Shown one piece after another: positions 17,576 through 26,481 of a stretch of DNA of 64,000 nt. Positions within the stretch are counted from its first letter, which is position 1. The number at the start of each line of letters is the position of its first letter. The position numbers and the translations under genes were made by a program. The notes below the pieces were generated by a model. It worked only from the letters and a program-made list of their open reading frames with translations, had not been told where the DNA came from and did no database searches. Source of the stretch: Corynebacterium tapiri (GTDB lineage Bacteria > Actinomycetota > Actinomycetes > Mycobacteriales > Mycobacteriaceae); assembly GCF_006334925.1 (NCBI RefSeq), contig NZ_VDHJ01000002.1, forward strand, positions 124,001 to 188,000. Reading direction: 5' to 3'.

Positions 17576-18904
17576 CTATTTGCGCAGGGTCACCTTGTCC
17601 ACAACCTGCGGGTTGTGGACGTTATAGGTGGTCACAGTGAGCTCCGTGGGCGTGACTGCAACCTTGGAGTAATCCGGGGTGTAGTCCTGCCTCCACACGG
17701 CTGTGGAGGGGTGCATGTCCTCAGGCTTGAGGAACTCCTGCCGAGCGTTCGGAAGCTTTCGGCCATCCTCAGCCTGGAAGTCGTAGAATTTGCCGGCTCC
17801 CGTGGTCGAGGTCGCGATGTAGAGCGTCTCGTTGGCGCCTGGCGTCAACACATCACCGCGCTTCGCGGCGGTGGATGGAATCACCGGCTGGGTGCCGTTC
17901 ATCAGATGCGAGCGGGTGTAGATGTGGTCGTGGCCTGAGAGGACCAGGTCCACACCGACCTCAGAGAATACGGGGGTGAGCTGTTCGCGAATCGCCCTCA
18001 CGTCGTCGTCCGTGTAGTGAGTTCCCTGGGAGAACGGAGAGTGGTGTTCGGTGACGATCACCCAGTCTTTGTCCTGGCCGTGCTCGGCCACAGTAGAGCG
18101 GACAAAGTTTGCCTGATCTGCAATCTCCTCAGGAGAGGAGAGGTTGGTGTTGAGCGACACGAAGAGCGCGTTATTGCGCTCATAAAAGTAGTTGGAGTCC
18201 CCGTGCTCGTTAGGCAGCGCGCTGTGCTCACGGAAGTGCGCCATACCCTCCAGATAGGTCGGGTAGGTCTCGTGGTTGCCGGGAAGCACCGCGGTGGGAA
18301 TAGAACGCAAAGCGTCTGGCTCGAAGAAGTGGTCGTACTGTTTGGTCACAAAGGCCACTCCGCCCCAGCCATCAACCTGGTCGCCCAGGGAAAGTAGCAT
18401 CTCGGCATTAGGCGCATCCGCTAGGCCGGCAGTGACCGCGGCATTCCAGTTATCGGCTTGTTCACGGTCGAAGGCCACCCCTCCCACGCCGATCTGGGCA
18501 TCGCCAAAGGCCAGAAAATCCCAGGTGTCGTCCCCGTCGCCGGTTCGGAAGGACTGCGGCTGCGACCAGCCAGCGGCTTCGGTGCCAATCTGGTAGGCGT
18601 ACTCGGTGTTCGGCTCAAGTCCAGTCAGCACAGCTTCCTTGGAGAAGTACGTGGTGATGCCGTGCTCCTCAGCCTTCCCGTCGACAATTACTGCGTTGGC
18701 AGGCGCATCAGTGGGGTAGAAGCGGACCTGTTCCGGGGCGGGCGATGGGCTACGCCACGTCAGCGTCTGCTCGCTTTCGTTAGCTCCCACGCCAAGCATG
18801 ACGCGAAAGACGTCAGCCGACTGGGCAGCTGCAGGTGTGACTGGAATGAGCGCGCTCGCGGTGGCGAAACCGAGGGCTGCGGCGGAGATGCGAATGCGGG
18901 TCAT
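17576..18904 (-). CDS. Secreted purple acid phosphatase-like metallophosphoesterase
   Basis: A 442-residue exported protein. It opens with a Sec signal peptide (MTRIRISAAALGFATASALI, cleavage likely after AAAQS near residue 28), then a fibronectin-like N-terminal domain typical of purple acid phosphatases (about residues 35-130). The catalytic domain has the metal ligands in order: FGDAQIG, SLGDQVDGWGG, LPGNHETY, VTEHHSPF and LSGHDHIYTR. Such enzymes release phosphate from organic esters outside the cell. ATG 18904 places the signal peptide at the N-terminus; the ribosome-binding site is weak. PHO-box-like repeats lie about 100 bases upstream. galK ends exactly where this gene ends. Confidence 0.87.
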   Translation of the reverse strand: MTRIRISAAALGFATASALIPVTPAAAQSADVFRVMLGVGANESEQTLTWRSPSPAPEQVRFYPTDAPANAVIVDGKAEEHGITTYFSKEAVLTGLEPNTEYAYQIGTEAAGWSQPQSFRTGDGDDTWDFLAFGDAQIGVGGVAFDREQADNWNAAVTAGLADAPNAEMLLSLGDQVDGWGGVAFVTKQYDHFFEPDALRSIPTAVLPGNHETYPTYLEGMAHFREHSALPNEHGDSNYFYERNNALFVSLNTNLSSPEEIADQANFVRSTVAEHGQDKDWVIVTEHHSPFSQGTHYTDDDVRAIREQLTPVFSEVGVDLVLSGHDHIYTRSHLMNGTQPVIPSTAAKRGDVLTPGANETLYIATSTTGAGKFYDFQAEDGRKLPNARQEFLKPEDMHPSTAVWRQDYTPDYSKVAVTPTELTVTTYNVHNPQVVDKVTLRK

Positions 18905-18997
18905 GGGGTAGGCGAGTCCTGGGGTAGGGGAGTCCTGGGGTTTGGGGATATGTAACGACCCAGCATTGAAGCAGATGGCAATGAACGCTTGGCGACG

Positions 18998-19030
18998 TCC
19001 ATGTAAGCCAAAAGTGAACCGCAGGTGACC
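18998..19030 (-). promoter_or_regulatory. PHO-box-like 11-nt direct repeats between two phosphatase genes
   Basis: On the minus strand three successive 11-mers read GGTCACCTGCG (19030-19020), GTTCACTTTTG (19019-19009) and GCTTACATGGA (19008-18998). Units 1 and 2 match the G(G/T)TCACC-type direct-repeat unit described for PhoP in Streptomyces; unit 3 is degenerate. The site lies in the divergent region between the purple acid phosphatase and PhoD genes and points toward the former. Phosphate-starvation control is inferred. Confidence 0.5.
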
Positions 19031-19114
19031 GATGAGATCCCGCAGCATGAATTCATGGTGAAAACCGGCCCCAGCGTTGGTCGTGTACAGCGGGGCTATT
19101 TCACCATGGTGGGT

Positions 19115-20782
19115 ATGACAATTTCCCGACGTTCTCTCCTGTCGTCCTCGGCGGCCGCCATTTTCGCCCTGACCTCGGTGCGTGGTCTGGGTTATGCACA
19201 TGCCCAATCGTCCTCCACCGGGGGCGCGCCTGCTCCGGTACCGCCAGCGAACATGGGAACTCTGCCGTTTATCCACGGTGTAGCCTCTGGCGACCCTTAC
19301 CCAGAGAGCGTGATTCTCTGGACGCGCGTGACCCCCTCGCGCGACGCTCTGCCAGGTTCCGGACTGGGGAAGGCGGTGGAGCTGACGTGGGAGATCGCCA
19401 CAGATCACGGTTTTGGGTCGATCGTCGGGCGAGGTTCGGCATCCGCTACTGCTGAACGCGACCACTGCGTGCACGTAGAAGCCAAGGGGTTGGAACCAGC
19501 AACCGAATACTTCTACCGGTTCCGTACTGCTGACGGCGCCCTCTCTCCGATTGGCCGCACCAAGACTGCCCCGGCACGGGGAGCCTCGGTTGCCGAACTC
19601 AACTACGCGATCTCCTCCTGCGCGAACTGGGAATCCGGATACTTCGGCGCCTACGAGCACATGGCTAGCGCTAATTTCGATTTCATCGTTGGCCTTGGTG
19701 ACTTCATCTACGAGTACGGCACCGGCGAATACGCTGGCAAGCATGGAGTGGTGCGCACCTTCCAGCCCACAAACGAGATTGTCACCTTTGAGGACTACTG
19801 CATCCGCTACGGCCAGTACCGTACAGACCCATCACTACAAAAGGCGCAGGCCTCGGCCCCGTGGATCGTTACTTGGGATGACCACGAGATGGCCAATAAT
19901 GCCTACCGCGACGGGGCGGAGAACCACACGGATGGCGTTGTCGAAGGCGGTTGGCAGGAACGTCGACAAGCGGCCAAGAAAGCGTTCTACCTGTGGCAGC
20001 CCCTGCGCCCGGCATTGGAGGGGTTCGAGGCGCCGATCTATCGCTCGTTTACCTTCGGCAACCTAGCGCAGCTGACCATGATGGATCTGCGCTCCTTCCG
20101 TGACCCGGAGACGACTCCCATCCAGTTCGCAGATCCTGGACGAACCATGCTGGGGGAAGATCAGTTCGCCTGGGTCGAGCGCGAAATCGGCGCGGCACAT
20201 ACGCGCTGGAACATGCTGGGCAACTCGGTGATGATCTCCCCACTGAAGATCCTGACGCTGCAGCAGCACAGTTCGGACCCCGCCGTGAAGGACGCACTCG
20301 CCGTGATGCAGCAACAGGCGACCGGAATCGCCGTGAACTCGGACCAATGGGACGGATACGCCCACGAGCGAGACCGGCTCCTCAAGCTCTTGGCTTCCTC
20401 CGAGGCACAGACGCTCTTCCTCACAGGTGATATCCACTCCGAATGGGCGCACAGCGTGGTTGCCGATGGCCGTGAAATCGGCTGCGAGATCGTGTGTACC
20501 TCGGTCTCTGCGCCCAATATCGACGATCTGCTGACCAGCTACACGGGAATTGACCACCCGCAGGACAATTCCACCTCACAGCTAGTGGAGTCATTGCTTA
20601 AAGACGCCAACCCCTGGGTCAAGCACATTGACTTCGACGCCCATGGTTACACCGCGTTGAAACTCACCGCGAACCAGGTGCAGGCGACGTATCAGCGTGT
20701 GGCCAATGTGGCAGACCCTAGCACCCCGGTAACTCCGGGAGCCAGCGTTACGTGGAACGCAGAAGGCGGATTCACGGGCTAG
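19115..20782 (+). CDS. phoD: PhoD-type alkaline phosphatase/phosphodiesterase, Tat-exported
   Basis: A 555-residue protein beginning with a twin-arginine signal (ISRRSLLSSSAAAIFALTS, residues 3-21; cleavage near AHAQS). A PhoD N-terminal domain follows (FIHGVASGDPYPESVILWTRV), then the catalytic domain with GLGDFIYEYG, the Asp-His metal motif TWDDHEMANNA, and LTGDIHSEWAHS. PhoD enzymes cleave phosphomonoesters and phosphodiesters with Ca2+/Fe3+ and release phosphate from teichoic-acid-like polymers and nucleic acids. I chose ATG 19115 because it directly precedes the Tat motif; ATG 19106 is an alternative. The stop overlaps the convergent glycosyltransferase stop by four bases. Confidence 0.9.
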   Translation: MTISRRSLLSSSAAAIFALTSVRGLGYAHAQSSSTGGAPAPVPPANMGTLPFIHGVASGDPYPESVILWTRVTPSRDALPGSGLGKAVELTWEIATDHGFGSIVGRGSASATAERDHCVHVEAKGLEPATEYFYRFRTADGALSPIGRTKTAPARGASVAELNYAISSCANWESGYFGAYEHMASANFDFIVGLGDFIYEYGTGEYAGKHGVVRTFQPTNEIVTFEDYCIRYGQYRTDPSLQKAQASAPWIVTWDDHEMANNAYRDGAENHTDGVVEGGWQERRQAAKKAFYLWQPLRPALEGFEAPIYRSFTFGNLAQLTMMDLRSFRDPETTPIQFADPGRTMLGEDQFAWVEREIGAAHTRWNMLGNSVMISPLKILTLQQHSSDPAVKDALAVMQQQATGIAVNSDQWDGYAHERDRLLKLLASSEAQTLFLTGDIHSEWAHSVVADGREIGCEIVCTSVSAPNIDDLLTSYTGIDHPQDNSTSQLVESLLKDANPWVKHIDFDAHGYTALKLTANQVQATYQRVANVADPSTPVTPGASVTWNAEGGFTG

Positions 20783-22101
20783 TTCACCGGGCGACTTGGC
20801 GCGCCGGGTTGCGTCGCCTGAATGCTTTGCCGCGGAATCTGGCGCACCGCGAGCGCCACGGCGATGAGGATGGCCATTCCCAGCCAGACGTAGTCGGAGA
20901 CCAAGATCTTCTGCCACAGCGGCAGGGCAAAGACGTTGATAGAGTCTCCGAACCACCACTTCGGGGGCACAGTGATGACGCAGGCCATCCACACAATCAG
21001 CACGCCGATCAGGCCCGTCGGGCGGGGGAAAACGGTCACTGCCCGCCAGATCCATACCGGGATGAAGACTGCAGCCCACACCCAGTGGTGCGACCAGGAC
21101 ACCGGCGAGATCAGCAACATCACGATCGCATTGACCAACACGGCATCCACGGTTAGTCCGCGGCGCAGCAGTGCCACCATCAGGAGGGCGCCCAGGCCAA
21201 TCGTGGCCAGCACCAGCACCAACCACAGCACATTGATGAGCGTGGAGTGCGTATCCAGCCACTGCGCCGAAGGGCTAAAACGCATGAGCATGCCCTTGAG
21301 CGAGCTGTTGGATTGGTAGGTGGTGTCCACACCGATCTGCGACTCGGTTCCCATGCCGAGGAGTGTGGAAAAGTAGAACTGAATCGTTGAATCCAGACGC
21401 CACAGGGCCGCCAACAGGGTACACACCACAGCGCTGATGGCCGTGGTGATCAGGGCGCGGAAATCCTTGCGCAGAAGCAGGTAAAGACCAAAGGCCAGGG
21501 GAGTCAGCTTGATCGCCGCCGCAATTCCGATGAGGGTTCCGCGCGGTATCCATTTGGTGTTGCGCGGTGCTAGGTCGATGAGCACCAGGCACATCAGGAA
21601 GGCGTTGATCTGGGCGAAACTGTTGTTGAGTCGGATGGGCTCGAACACAAGCACCAAAGCCCAGGTGGCAGCGGTGAGCAGCCGAATCAAGGAGATAGGC
21701 AGGCCCTTACACACCGCGCGGAGGACGAAGTAGAGGCCGAACAGCAAAAACAGATTGCTGATGCCGATCATGATGTTGCCCGCGATGTCGTCGCTAAGCC
21801 ACGAGGGCGCGGTCAGCGGCACCATCACGAGCGCGCCGAAAGGCGGATAGATGAAGGGCAGTGCGAGATCCCCGGCCATCATGGGCACGGTGTACATCTC
21901 GCCACCATCCATGAACGCGCGGACGCCGGCGCGGTAAATCGCCATGTCTACGGGGAAGTCGACAGCGCGCATCTGTGCAACGCTGATGAACCCGCCCACC
22001 AGAAGGATGGCGGCGGTCATTAGGGAGTAGGCGACGCGGCGCCCATGGCTTTCCGAAACCACGGGCGCCTCATATTCGGTGGGGTGCAGGTTCAGATTCA
22101 T
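20779..22101 (-). CDS. GT87/DUF2029-like polyprenyl-phosphate mannosyltransferase
   Basis: A 440-residue polytopic membrane protein with about ten hydrophobic helices. The N-terminal loop after helix 1 carries the acidic pattern AVDFPVDMAIYRAG and GGEMYTVP, and later FIYPPFGALVMVPL. This layout is that of GT-C glycosyltransferases of the DUF2029 (GT87) family. Mycobacterial and corynebacterial members use polyprenyl-phosphate mannose to build phosphatidylinositol mannosides, lipomannan and lipoarabinomannan outside the membrane. The exact acceptor is not visible. ATG 22101 precedes the first conserved residues. The gene is minus-strand, just beyond ilvD, and converges on phoD. Confidence 0.78.
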   Translation of the reverse strand: MNLNLHPTEYEAPVVSESHGRRVAYSLMTAAILLVGGFISVAQMRAVDFPVDMAIYRAGVRAFMDGGEMYTVPMMAGDLALPFIYPPFGALVMVPLTAPSWLSDDIAGNIMIGISNLFLLFGLYFVLRAVCKGLPISLIRLLTAATWALVLVFEPIRLNNSFAQINAFLMCLVLIDLAPRNTKWIPRGTLIGIAAAIKLTPLAFGLYLLLRKDFRALITTAISAVVCTLLAALWRLDSTIQFYFSTLLGMGTESQIGVDTTYQSNSSLKGMLMRFSPSAQWLDTHSTLINVLWLVLVLATIGLGALLMVALLRRGLTVDAVLVNAIVMLLISPVSWSHHWVWAAVFIPVWIWRAVTVFPRPTGLIGVLIVWMACVITVPPKWWFGDSINVFALPLWQKILVSDYVWLGMAILIAVALAVRQIPRQSIQATQPGAPSRPVN

Positions 22102-22114
22102 GACCCCACGGATC

Positions 22115-23962
22115 TTAGTCGACCTGGCGCACTGCACCCTTGTCGGCACTCGTGGCCATCGAAGCATAGGCACGCAGGGCCTTGGTCACAGTCCGGTTGC
22201 GGTTCTCGGGCGTCCACGGCTTCTCGCGGGCTTCCATCGCTTCTCGACGCCGTGCCAGCTCCGCGTCATCGACGTCCAAGGTGAGTTTGCGCTCGTGCAC
22301 GTCGATGGAGATGGTATCCCCGTCCTCGATCAGGGCAATGAGCCCGCGGTGGGCAGCCTCCGGGGAGATGTGGCCAATAGATAGACCGGACGTGCCGCCG
22401 GAGAAGCGGCCATCGGTAATCAGAGCACACTTTTTGCCCAGGCCGGCGCCTTTGAGGAAGGAGGTGGGGTGCAGCATCTCCTGCATGCCCGGTCCGCCCG
22501 AGGGGCCCTCGTAGCGAATAACGACGACCTCGCCCGGTTGGACCTCCCGCTTGAGGATGATGGATACTGCCTCCTCCTGGGAGTCCACCACACGAGCAGG
22601 ACCGGAGAAGGACCACAATTCCTTCTCCACGCCCGCGGCCTTGACCACAGCTCCGTCCGGAGCCAGATTGCCGCGCAGGACCACGAGACCGCCGTCCGAG
22701 GAAAAAGCGTGCTCCACGGAGTGAATGCATCCATTTTCGCGATCAGTGTCCAGGCTGTCCCAGCGCGTCGACTGCGAGAATGCCTCGGTGGTGCGCTTTC
22801 CACCAGGTGCTGCATGGAAAAGCTCGACGGCGCGCTCTGTCGGGGACTCACCTCGAATATCCCACTCGTTCAGCCAGTCGCTGAGGTTGGAATAGGCGAC
22901 GGAGTGGACGGAATCATCCAACAGGCCCGCCCGGTGCAGCTCGCCGAGGATTGCCGGGATGCCTCCGGCTCGGTGAACGTCCTCAATGTGGTACTTGCCG
23001 TTCGGCGCAACCTTGGAGATGCATGGAGTGCGGTAGGAGATGTCGTCGATATCCGAGAGCGTGAAATCAACCTCGCCCTCCTGTGCTGCCGCCAGGATGT
23101 GGAGCACAGTGTTGGTCGAACCGCCCATGGCCATATCGAGCGCCATGGCGTTGCTAAAAGCCTGCTTGGTGGCAATGGAGCGAGGCAAGACCGAATCGTC
23201 TTCCTCTCCGTAGTAGCGCCGACACAGCTCGACGATCTGCTGCCCTGCCTGCTCAAACAGCTCACGGCGGGCGCTGTGCGTGGCCAGAGTGGTGCCGTTG
23301 CCCGGGAGCGAGAGACCCAGCGCCTCGGTCAGGCAGTTCATGGAGTTGGCTGTAAACATGCCCGAGCAGGATCCACAGGTCGGGCACGCAGACTCTTCGA
23401 CTTCGCGCAGCTTGTCGTCGGAGACAGCCTCGTTCGCAGAGTGGGCGATGGCAGAGATGAGGTCAGTCGCCGCTCCATCTGTAGCCACGCCGTCGATGAC
23501 GACGGCCTTGCCGGCCTCCATCGGGCCGCCCGACACGAAGATGGCGGGGATGTTCAAACGCATGGCTGCATTGAGCATGCCCGGGGTGATCTTGTCGCAG
23601 TTGGAGATGCACACCATTGCGTCGGCGGTGTGAGCATTGACCATGTACTCGACGGAGTCGGAGATGATCTCGCGCGAGGGCAGGGAGTACAGCATTCCGC
23701 TGTGCCCCATTGCGATGCCATCGTCCACGGCGATGGTGTTGAATTCCTTGGGCACACCCCCGGCAGCACGAACCGCGTCGGCGACGATGTCACCTACGTT
23801 CTTGAGGTGGACATGGCCGGGGACAAACTGGGTGTAGGAGTTCACGATGGCCACGATGGGCTTGCCGAACTCATTCTCCTTCGTTCCGGTAGCACGCCAC
23901 AGGGCGCGTGCCCCAGAAGCCTGCCGACCGACAGTGGTCACAGCTGACCTCAACGGGATCAT
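22115..23962 (-). CDS. ilvD: Dihydroxy-acid dehydratase
   Basis: IlvD dehydrates 2,3-dihydroxy-isovalerate and 2,3-dihydroxy-3-methylvalerate to the 2-oxo acids in valine and isoleucine synthesis. The 615-residue protein carries the iron-sulfur ligands in [11 protein letters not shown] (about residues 122-132) and [20 protein letters not shown] (about 192-211), with the C-terminal [26 protein letters not shown] precedes the ATG. It is transcribed away from the PH-like/mscCG pair and from ilvBNC, which lies divergently 2.5 kb to the right. Thirteen bases separate it from the glycosyltransferase gene downstream. Confidence 0.97.
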   Translation of the reverse strand: MIPLRSAVTTVGRQASGARALWRATGTKENEFGKPIVAIVNSYTQFVPGHVHLKNVGDIVADAVRAAGGVPKEFNTIAVDDGIAMGHSGMLYSLPSREIISDSVEYMVNAHTADAMVCISNCDKITPGMLNAAMRLNIPAIFVSGGPMEAGKAVVIDGVATDGAATDLISAIAHSANEAVSDDKLREVEESACPTCGSCSGMFTANSMNCLTEALGLSLPGNGTTLATHSARRELFEQAGQQIVELCRRYYGEEDDSVLPRSIATKQAFSNAMALDMAMGGSTNTVLHILAAAQEGEVDFTLSDIDDISYRTPCISKVAPNGKYHIEDVHRAGGIPAILGELHRAGLLDDSVHSVAYSNLSDWLNEWDIRGESPTERAVELFHAAPGGKRTTEAFSQSTRWDSLDTDRENGCIHSVEHAFSSDGGLVVLRGNLAPDGAVVKAAGVEKELWSFSGPARVVDSQEEAVSIILKREVQPGEVVVIRYEGPSGGPGMQEMLHPTSFLKGAGLGKKCALITDGRFSGGTSGLSIGHISPEAAHRGLIALIEDGDTISIDVHERKLTLDVDDAELARRREAMEAREKPWTPENRNRTVTKALRAYASMATSADKGAVRQVD

Positions 23963-24034
23963 GTGAAGCTCCTTAAAAACGATTTTCTATAGGTCTATGT
24001 AAAACACCCACAGTACTGATCGTGTGAAATCTAG

Positions 24035-24556
24035 CTAGTGCTGACCACGCTGATGCGCCTGGTATTCCTCCTGCGTCATCAGCACCGAATGCCCATTCCG
24101 GTCAATAACCTCCACCTTGCCATCAGCGGCGACCTTGGCGTCGGTGACAGGATCCGGGATGCGGCCGCGGGATGCCTCAGAGAGCCGAGGAAGTGAATTA
24201 AAGGTCACGCCGGGAAGGACGATGCTGTCACCGTTCTTGTCTTCTGCAAGCGCCCGGGACCCCCGATAGCTCACACCAGAGACGTCTTCCCAAGGCAGGT
24301 GAGCGCCCTTACGAAACGCATACACAGCGCTAATGCCCTTGTCATCGACCGTCGTGTGGGCCTTGAGCGCCCAGTAAATGAAGAGCGCCGGAAACAGGAA
24401 GAGCCAGAACGTCTTCAATGGTGCGAAGCCGACGAGGAAGACGAGGAGGAAGAGCATCAACACAGCGGCGATGAGGTGGCCACGATCGGGCCGGAAAACA
24501 CCGCGGTGATCCTTGTCTGTGGGGTGGCCGGTAGATGCTGTATGCCGGGTAGTCAT
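24035..24556 (-). CDS. PH-like domain membrane protein downstream of mscCG
   Basis: A 173-residue protein with two adjacent hydrophobic helices (about residues 27-62: HLIAAVLMLFLLVFLVGF, then TFWLFLFPALFIYWAL), followed by a bacterial PH-like domain: TTVDDKGISAVYAFRKGAHLPWEDVSGVSYRGSR. This architecture matches the small PH-domain membrane proteins common in actinobacteria and lies where C. glutamicum has one, between ilvD and yggB. ATG 24556 starts 10 bases after the mscCG stop, so the two genes are probably co-transcribed. The long upstream extension in frame is mscCG coding sequence read out of phase. Function is unknown; PH-like domains are often regulatory scaffolds. Confidence 0.75.
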   Translation of the reverse strand: MTTRHTASTGHPTDKDHRGVFRPDRGHLIAAVLMLFLLVFLVGFAPLKTFWLFLFPALFIYWALKAHTTVDDKGISAVYAFRKGAHLPWEDVSGVSYRGSRALAEDKNGDSIVLPGVTFNSLPRLSEASRGRIPDPVTDAKVAADGKVEVIDRNGHSVLMTQEEYQAHQRGQH

Positions 24557-24566
24557 GCTGGGAAGT

Positions 24567-26093
24567 CTAATTGAGGCCGCCTGGAGCCTCGCGGCTCGGG
24601 ACAGGCGACGAGGTTGGGCTCGCAGGCGTGGTGTTGCGAGGAGCTGGGTGAGAGGTCGAAGTCTCGGACACCGGGTTGTCGTCTCTCGGTTCGCGTTGGG
24701 AGGATCCTCGATCCGGTATGACAGGGGCAGGAGCGTTCCCCGAAGTTGGTTCCGGCGTAGGCGTCGGCGTGGTGGTCGGCTCTTCCTGGAACGTGGTCGT
24801 GGGACTCGGTTCCTCGGCTGGTTCAGGGGCAACCGTGGTGATTTCGGTCGGGGGAGCGGGCGGAGCCAGGATCCCCGCTACGCGTTGTCCGTGGGCGTCC
24901 TCGGCGGTAAAGGTCAACATCTTGGCCAGGATGAGTCCCATCACTGCAGCTAGCAGCCACCCGGTAGAACCGCGCATCTGTGTGAAGGACGCCTTGTAGC
25001 GCGCCCAGCGATTGGATTGGTAAGCAGCAGCCTCGTCGCTCTGCTCGGCGGTGTCGATCGCCTCCTCCGGCCCAGGAGGCACTGGCCCCTGGCGGGTGGT
25101 AGAAGCCACGGCCGGAGCTGGTTCTTTCAATATTTCCGTGGCCGGGGCTGCAGAGCTGCCAGCTGTGGCAGGTGACGGGACGGCGGGTTTGTTCTCGGCG
25201 GCAGGGGAGGCGTCGAAAAGCGCCCGAGAACTGGTCGAACCGGGGACGGGGGAGGCCTCGTTGTATTCGGTAAAGAACTCCTCAACGACTGCCATGCGTA
25301 CCGCGCGCTCAACGCGCCACTGCTGACCGGCGTCAACCTGGAGTAGGAACCGGATGTCCACGGTCCACGGGGCCCCGACAGTAGCCGGGGGATTGACAGC
25401 CGTACCGGGTTGAACGTCCAACTCCGTGTGTAGGTGCTCTGCGATGTCCTCCCTAGCCAATGCCCGGCGGGCAGCTGCTTCAGCTCGGCCGACCGCCGCC
25501 TGTGCGCTCGGGGAACCGCTAAGCGGGATGGGCATAACGATGACTGCTTGCGAGAAGTAGTTGGAGGTGTTCACGCACACCCGAGCTGTTGAGTTGGGGA
25601 TCGTGATGGTCTCTTGCGCGAGGGTGCGAATGGTGGTCGCGCGCATCGTGATGGCGGTGACTGTTCCCTCGACCTGGACCCCGTTGCCCTCGAAACGGAC
25701 CCAGTCGCCTACGCCGTACTGCTTTTCGGAGAGGACAAAGAATCCCGCCAGGAAGTCGGCGATGATGGACTGCGCGCCAAAACCGATGGCTGCGGACACG
25801 ACAGTCGCGGGGATGGCCGCACCGGCTAGAGAGAAGCCGATTTCTTGCAAGAAGGCGATGCCGAGAACAAAGTACGCGATGATTTGGCCGATATATATTC
25901 CGACCCCCGCGAAGGCCAGCGAAGCTTTTTGCTCGTTGTCGTCCTTGGAATGGGAGACCTCGTAGGTGACTACTCGTTCGATGAACCGTCCCGCGCGGGG
26001 TATAAGCAGGGCAATAACAAAGAGAATTGCCAGGTTAACTCCTGTATCCGCGGCCCAGGCCCACCATTGTTTGAGAAGAAATATCACCGGCAT
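24567..26093 (-). CDS. mscCG: MscS-type mechanosensitive channel, MscCG/YggB glutamate exporter orthologue
   Basis: A 508-residue channel. The N-terminal 285 residues form a small-conductance mechanosensitive channel: three helices with the pore segment SAAIGFGAQSIIADFLAGFFVLSEKQYGVGDWVRFEGN, then the beta domain (EGTVTAITMRATTIRT) and vestibule. A Pro/Ala-rich linker leads to a fourth helix (GWLLAAVMGLILAKMLTF, near residue 390) and a Thr/Pro/Glu-rich extracytoplasmic tail. This extra helix and tail are diagnostic of C. glutamicum MscCG, which exports glutamate under membrane stress. Start at ATG 26093 matches that family's N-terminus; TAAGCT lies seven bases upstream without a Shine-Dalgarno sequence. 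It is divergent from ilvB. Confidence 0.88.
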   Translation of the reverse strand: MPVIFLLKQWWAWAADTGVNLAILFVIALLIPRAGRFIERVVTYEVSHSKDDNEQKASLAFAGVGIYIGQIIAYFVLGIAFLQEIGFSLAGAAIPATVVSAAIGFGAQSIIADFLAGFFVLSEKQYGVGDWVRFEGNGVQVEGTVTAITMRATTIRTLAQETITIPNSTARVCVNTSNYFSQAVIVMPIPLSGSPSAQAAVGRAEAAARRALAREDIAEHLHTELDVQPGTAVNPPATVGAPWTVDIRFLLQVDAGQQWRVERAVRMAVVEEFFTEYNEASPVPGSTSSRALFDASPAAENKPAVPSPATAGSSAAPATEILKEPAPAVASTTRQGPVPPGPEEAIDTAEQSDEAAAYQSNRWARYKASFTQMRGSTGWLLAAVMGLILAKMLTFTAEDAHGQRVAGILAPPAPPTEITTVAPEPAEEPSPTTTFQEEPTTTPTPTPEPTSGNAPAPVIPDRGSSQREPRDDNPVSETSTSHPAPRNTTPASPTSSPVPSREAPGGLN

Positions 26094-26100
26094 AGCGCTG

Positions 26101-26106
26101 AGCTTA
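26101..26106 (-). promoter_or_regulatory. -10 element of mscCG, leaderless promoter
   Basis: On the minus strand TAAGCT is followed by CAGCGCT and then the ATG. The gap has no ribosome-binding site. This supports the chosen start over the ATG codons 60 and 120 bases further upstream. Confidence 0.45.
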
Positions 26107-26242
26107 GGCGGTGGATCTGGCAGTCGGTTGGGAGCTAACTGGGGTGATTCCATACGTCGGAAAACGCCGATCAATCCCCCAAAGCAGGTGACCTGAGAGT
26201 GGAGATCGGGCAATACCTATCGGTGTATGTGTCGGTTTTGTG

Positions 26243-26248
26243 TATAGT
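26243..26248 (+). promoter_or_regulatory. -10 element of the ilvBN(C) operon
   Basis: TATAGT lies seven bases before the leader peptide ATG at 26256, so the transcript would begin at or next to that ATG. No good -35 hexamer is seen. Confidence 0.6.
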
Positions 26249-26255
26249 GGCTCAC

Positions 26256-26306
26256 ATGATCAAGCAGATTCGACTTCAGGTAGTACCGGCCCGGCGCTTG
26301 CCGTAG
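26256..26306 (+). CDS. ilvBN(C) leader peptide
   Basis: A 16-codon frame translates as MIKQIRLQVVPARRLP and ends at TAG 26304-26306. It holds two Ile, two Val and two Leu codons, the end products of the operon. There is no ribosome-binding site, and the -10 element puts the transcript 5' end at the ATG. In C. glutamicum the ilvBNC operon is controlled by attenuation through a leader peptide made without a ribosome-binding site, and this frame lies at the equivalent place. The ARRLP end resembles that published peptide as I recall it. Scarcity of Val, Ile or Leu would stall the ribosome over the region that folds into the alternative hairpins. Confidence 0.75.
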   Translation: MIKQIRLQVVPARRLP

Positions 26307-26382
26307 CCGACGATCCTCGTCGAATCTCAAGCAAGCGCCCTCGACAGCCCGCAGACGCGGAGCTGGCCGGGGGCATTGTTTA
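26293..26382 (+). promoter_or_regulatory. ilvB transcription attenuator with competing hairpins
   Basis: A long-range stem pairs GGCGCTTGC (26293-26301, the last leader codons) with GCAAGCGCC (26331-26339), enclosing a small hairpin CGACGA/TCGTCG (26308-26322). A second structure at 26337-26374 has an inner stem CAGCCCGC/GCGGAGCTG (one bulge) and outer GCCC/GGGC, then ATTGTTTATA. The two share 26337-26339 and cannot form fully together, as expected of antiterminator and terminator. A ribosome finishing the leader would cover 26293-26301 and favour the terminator. Confidence 0.6.
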
Positions 26383-26481
26383 TATGATCACCGCTTCCTT
26401 CGGGCTCTTACGCGGAGCGCGAAGGAGACTTAAAACCGCCCGTGACCACAAGTTATTTGCCGAAGAAGGAGCATCAGAACC

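Noticed and set aside
18905..19744. Upstream extension of the purple acid phosphatase frame by about 280 codons
   Set aside because: It would overlap the Tat signal and catalytic domain of phoD on the other strand and would bury the phosphatase signal peptide.
22469..23947. 492-codon open frame antisense to ilvD
   Set aside because: Entirely within ilvD on the other strand with no recognisable domain.
24557..24832. N-terminal extension of the PH-like protein into mscCG
   Set aside because: The Arg/Pro-rich residues are mscCG tail sequence read out of frame; the conserved protein starts at 24556.
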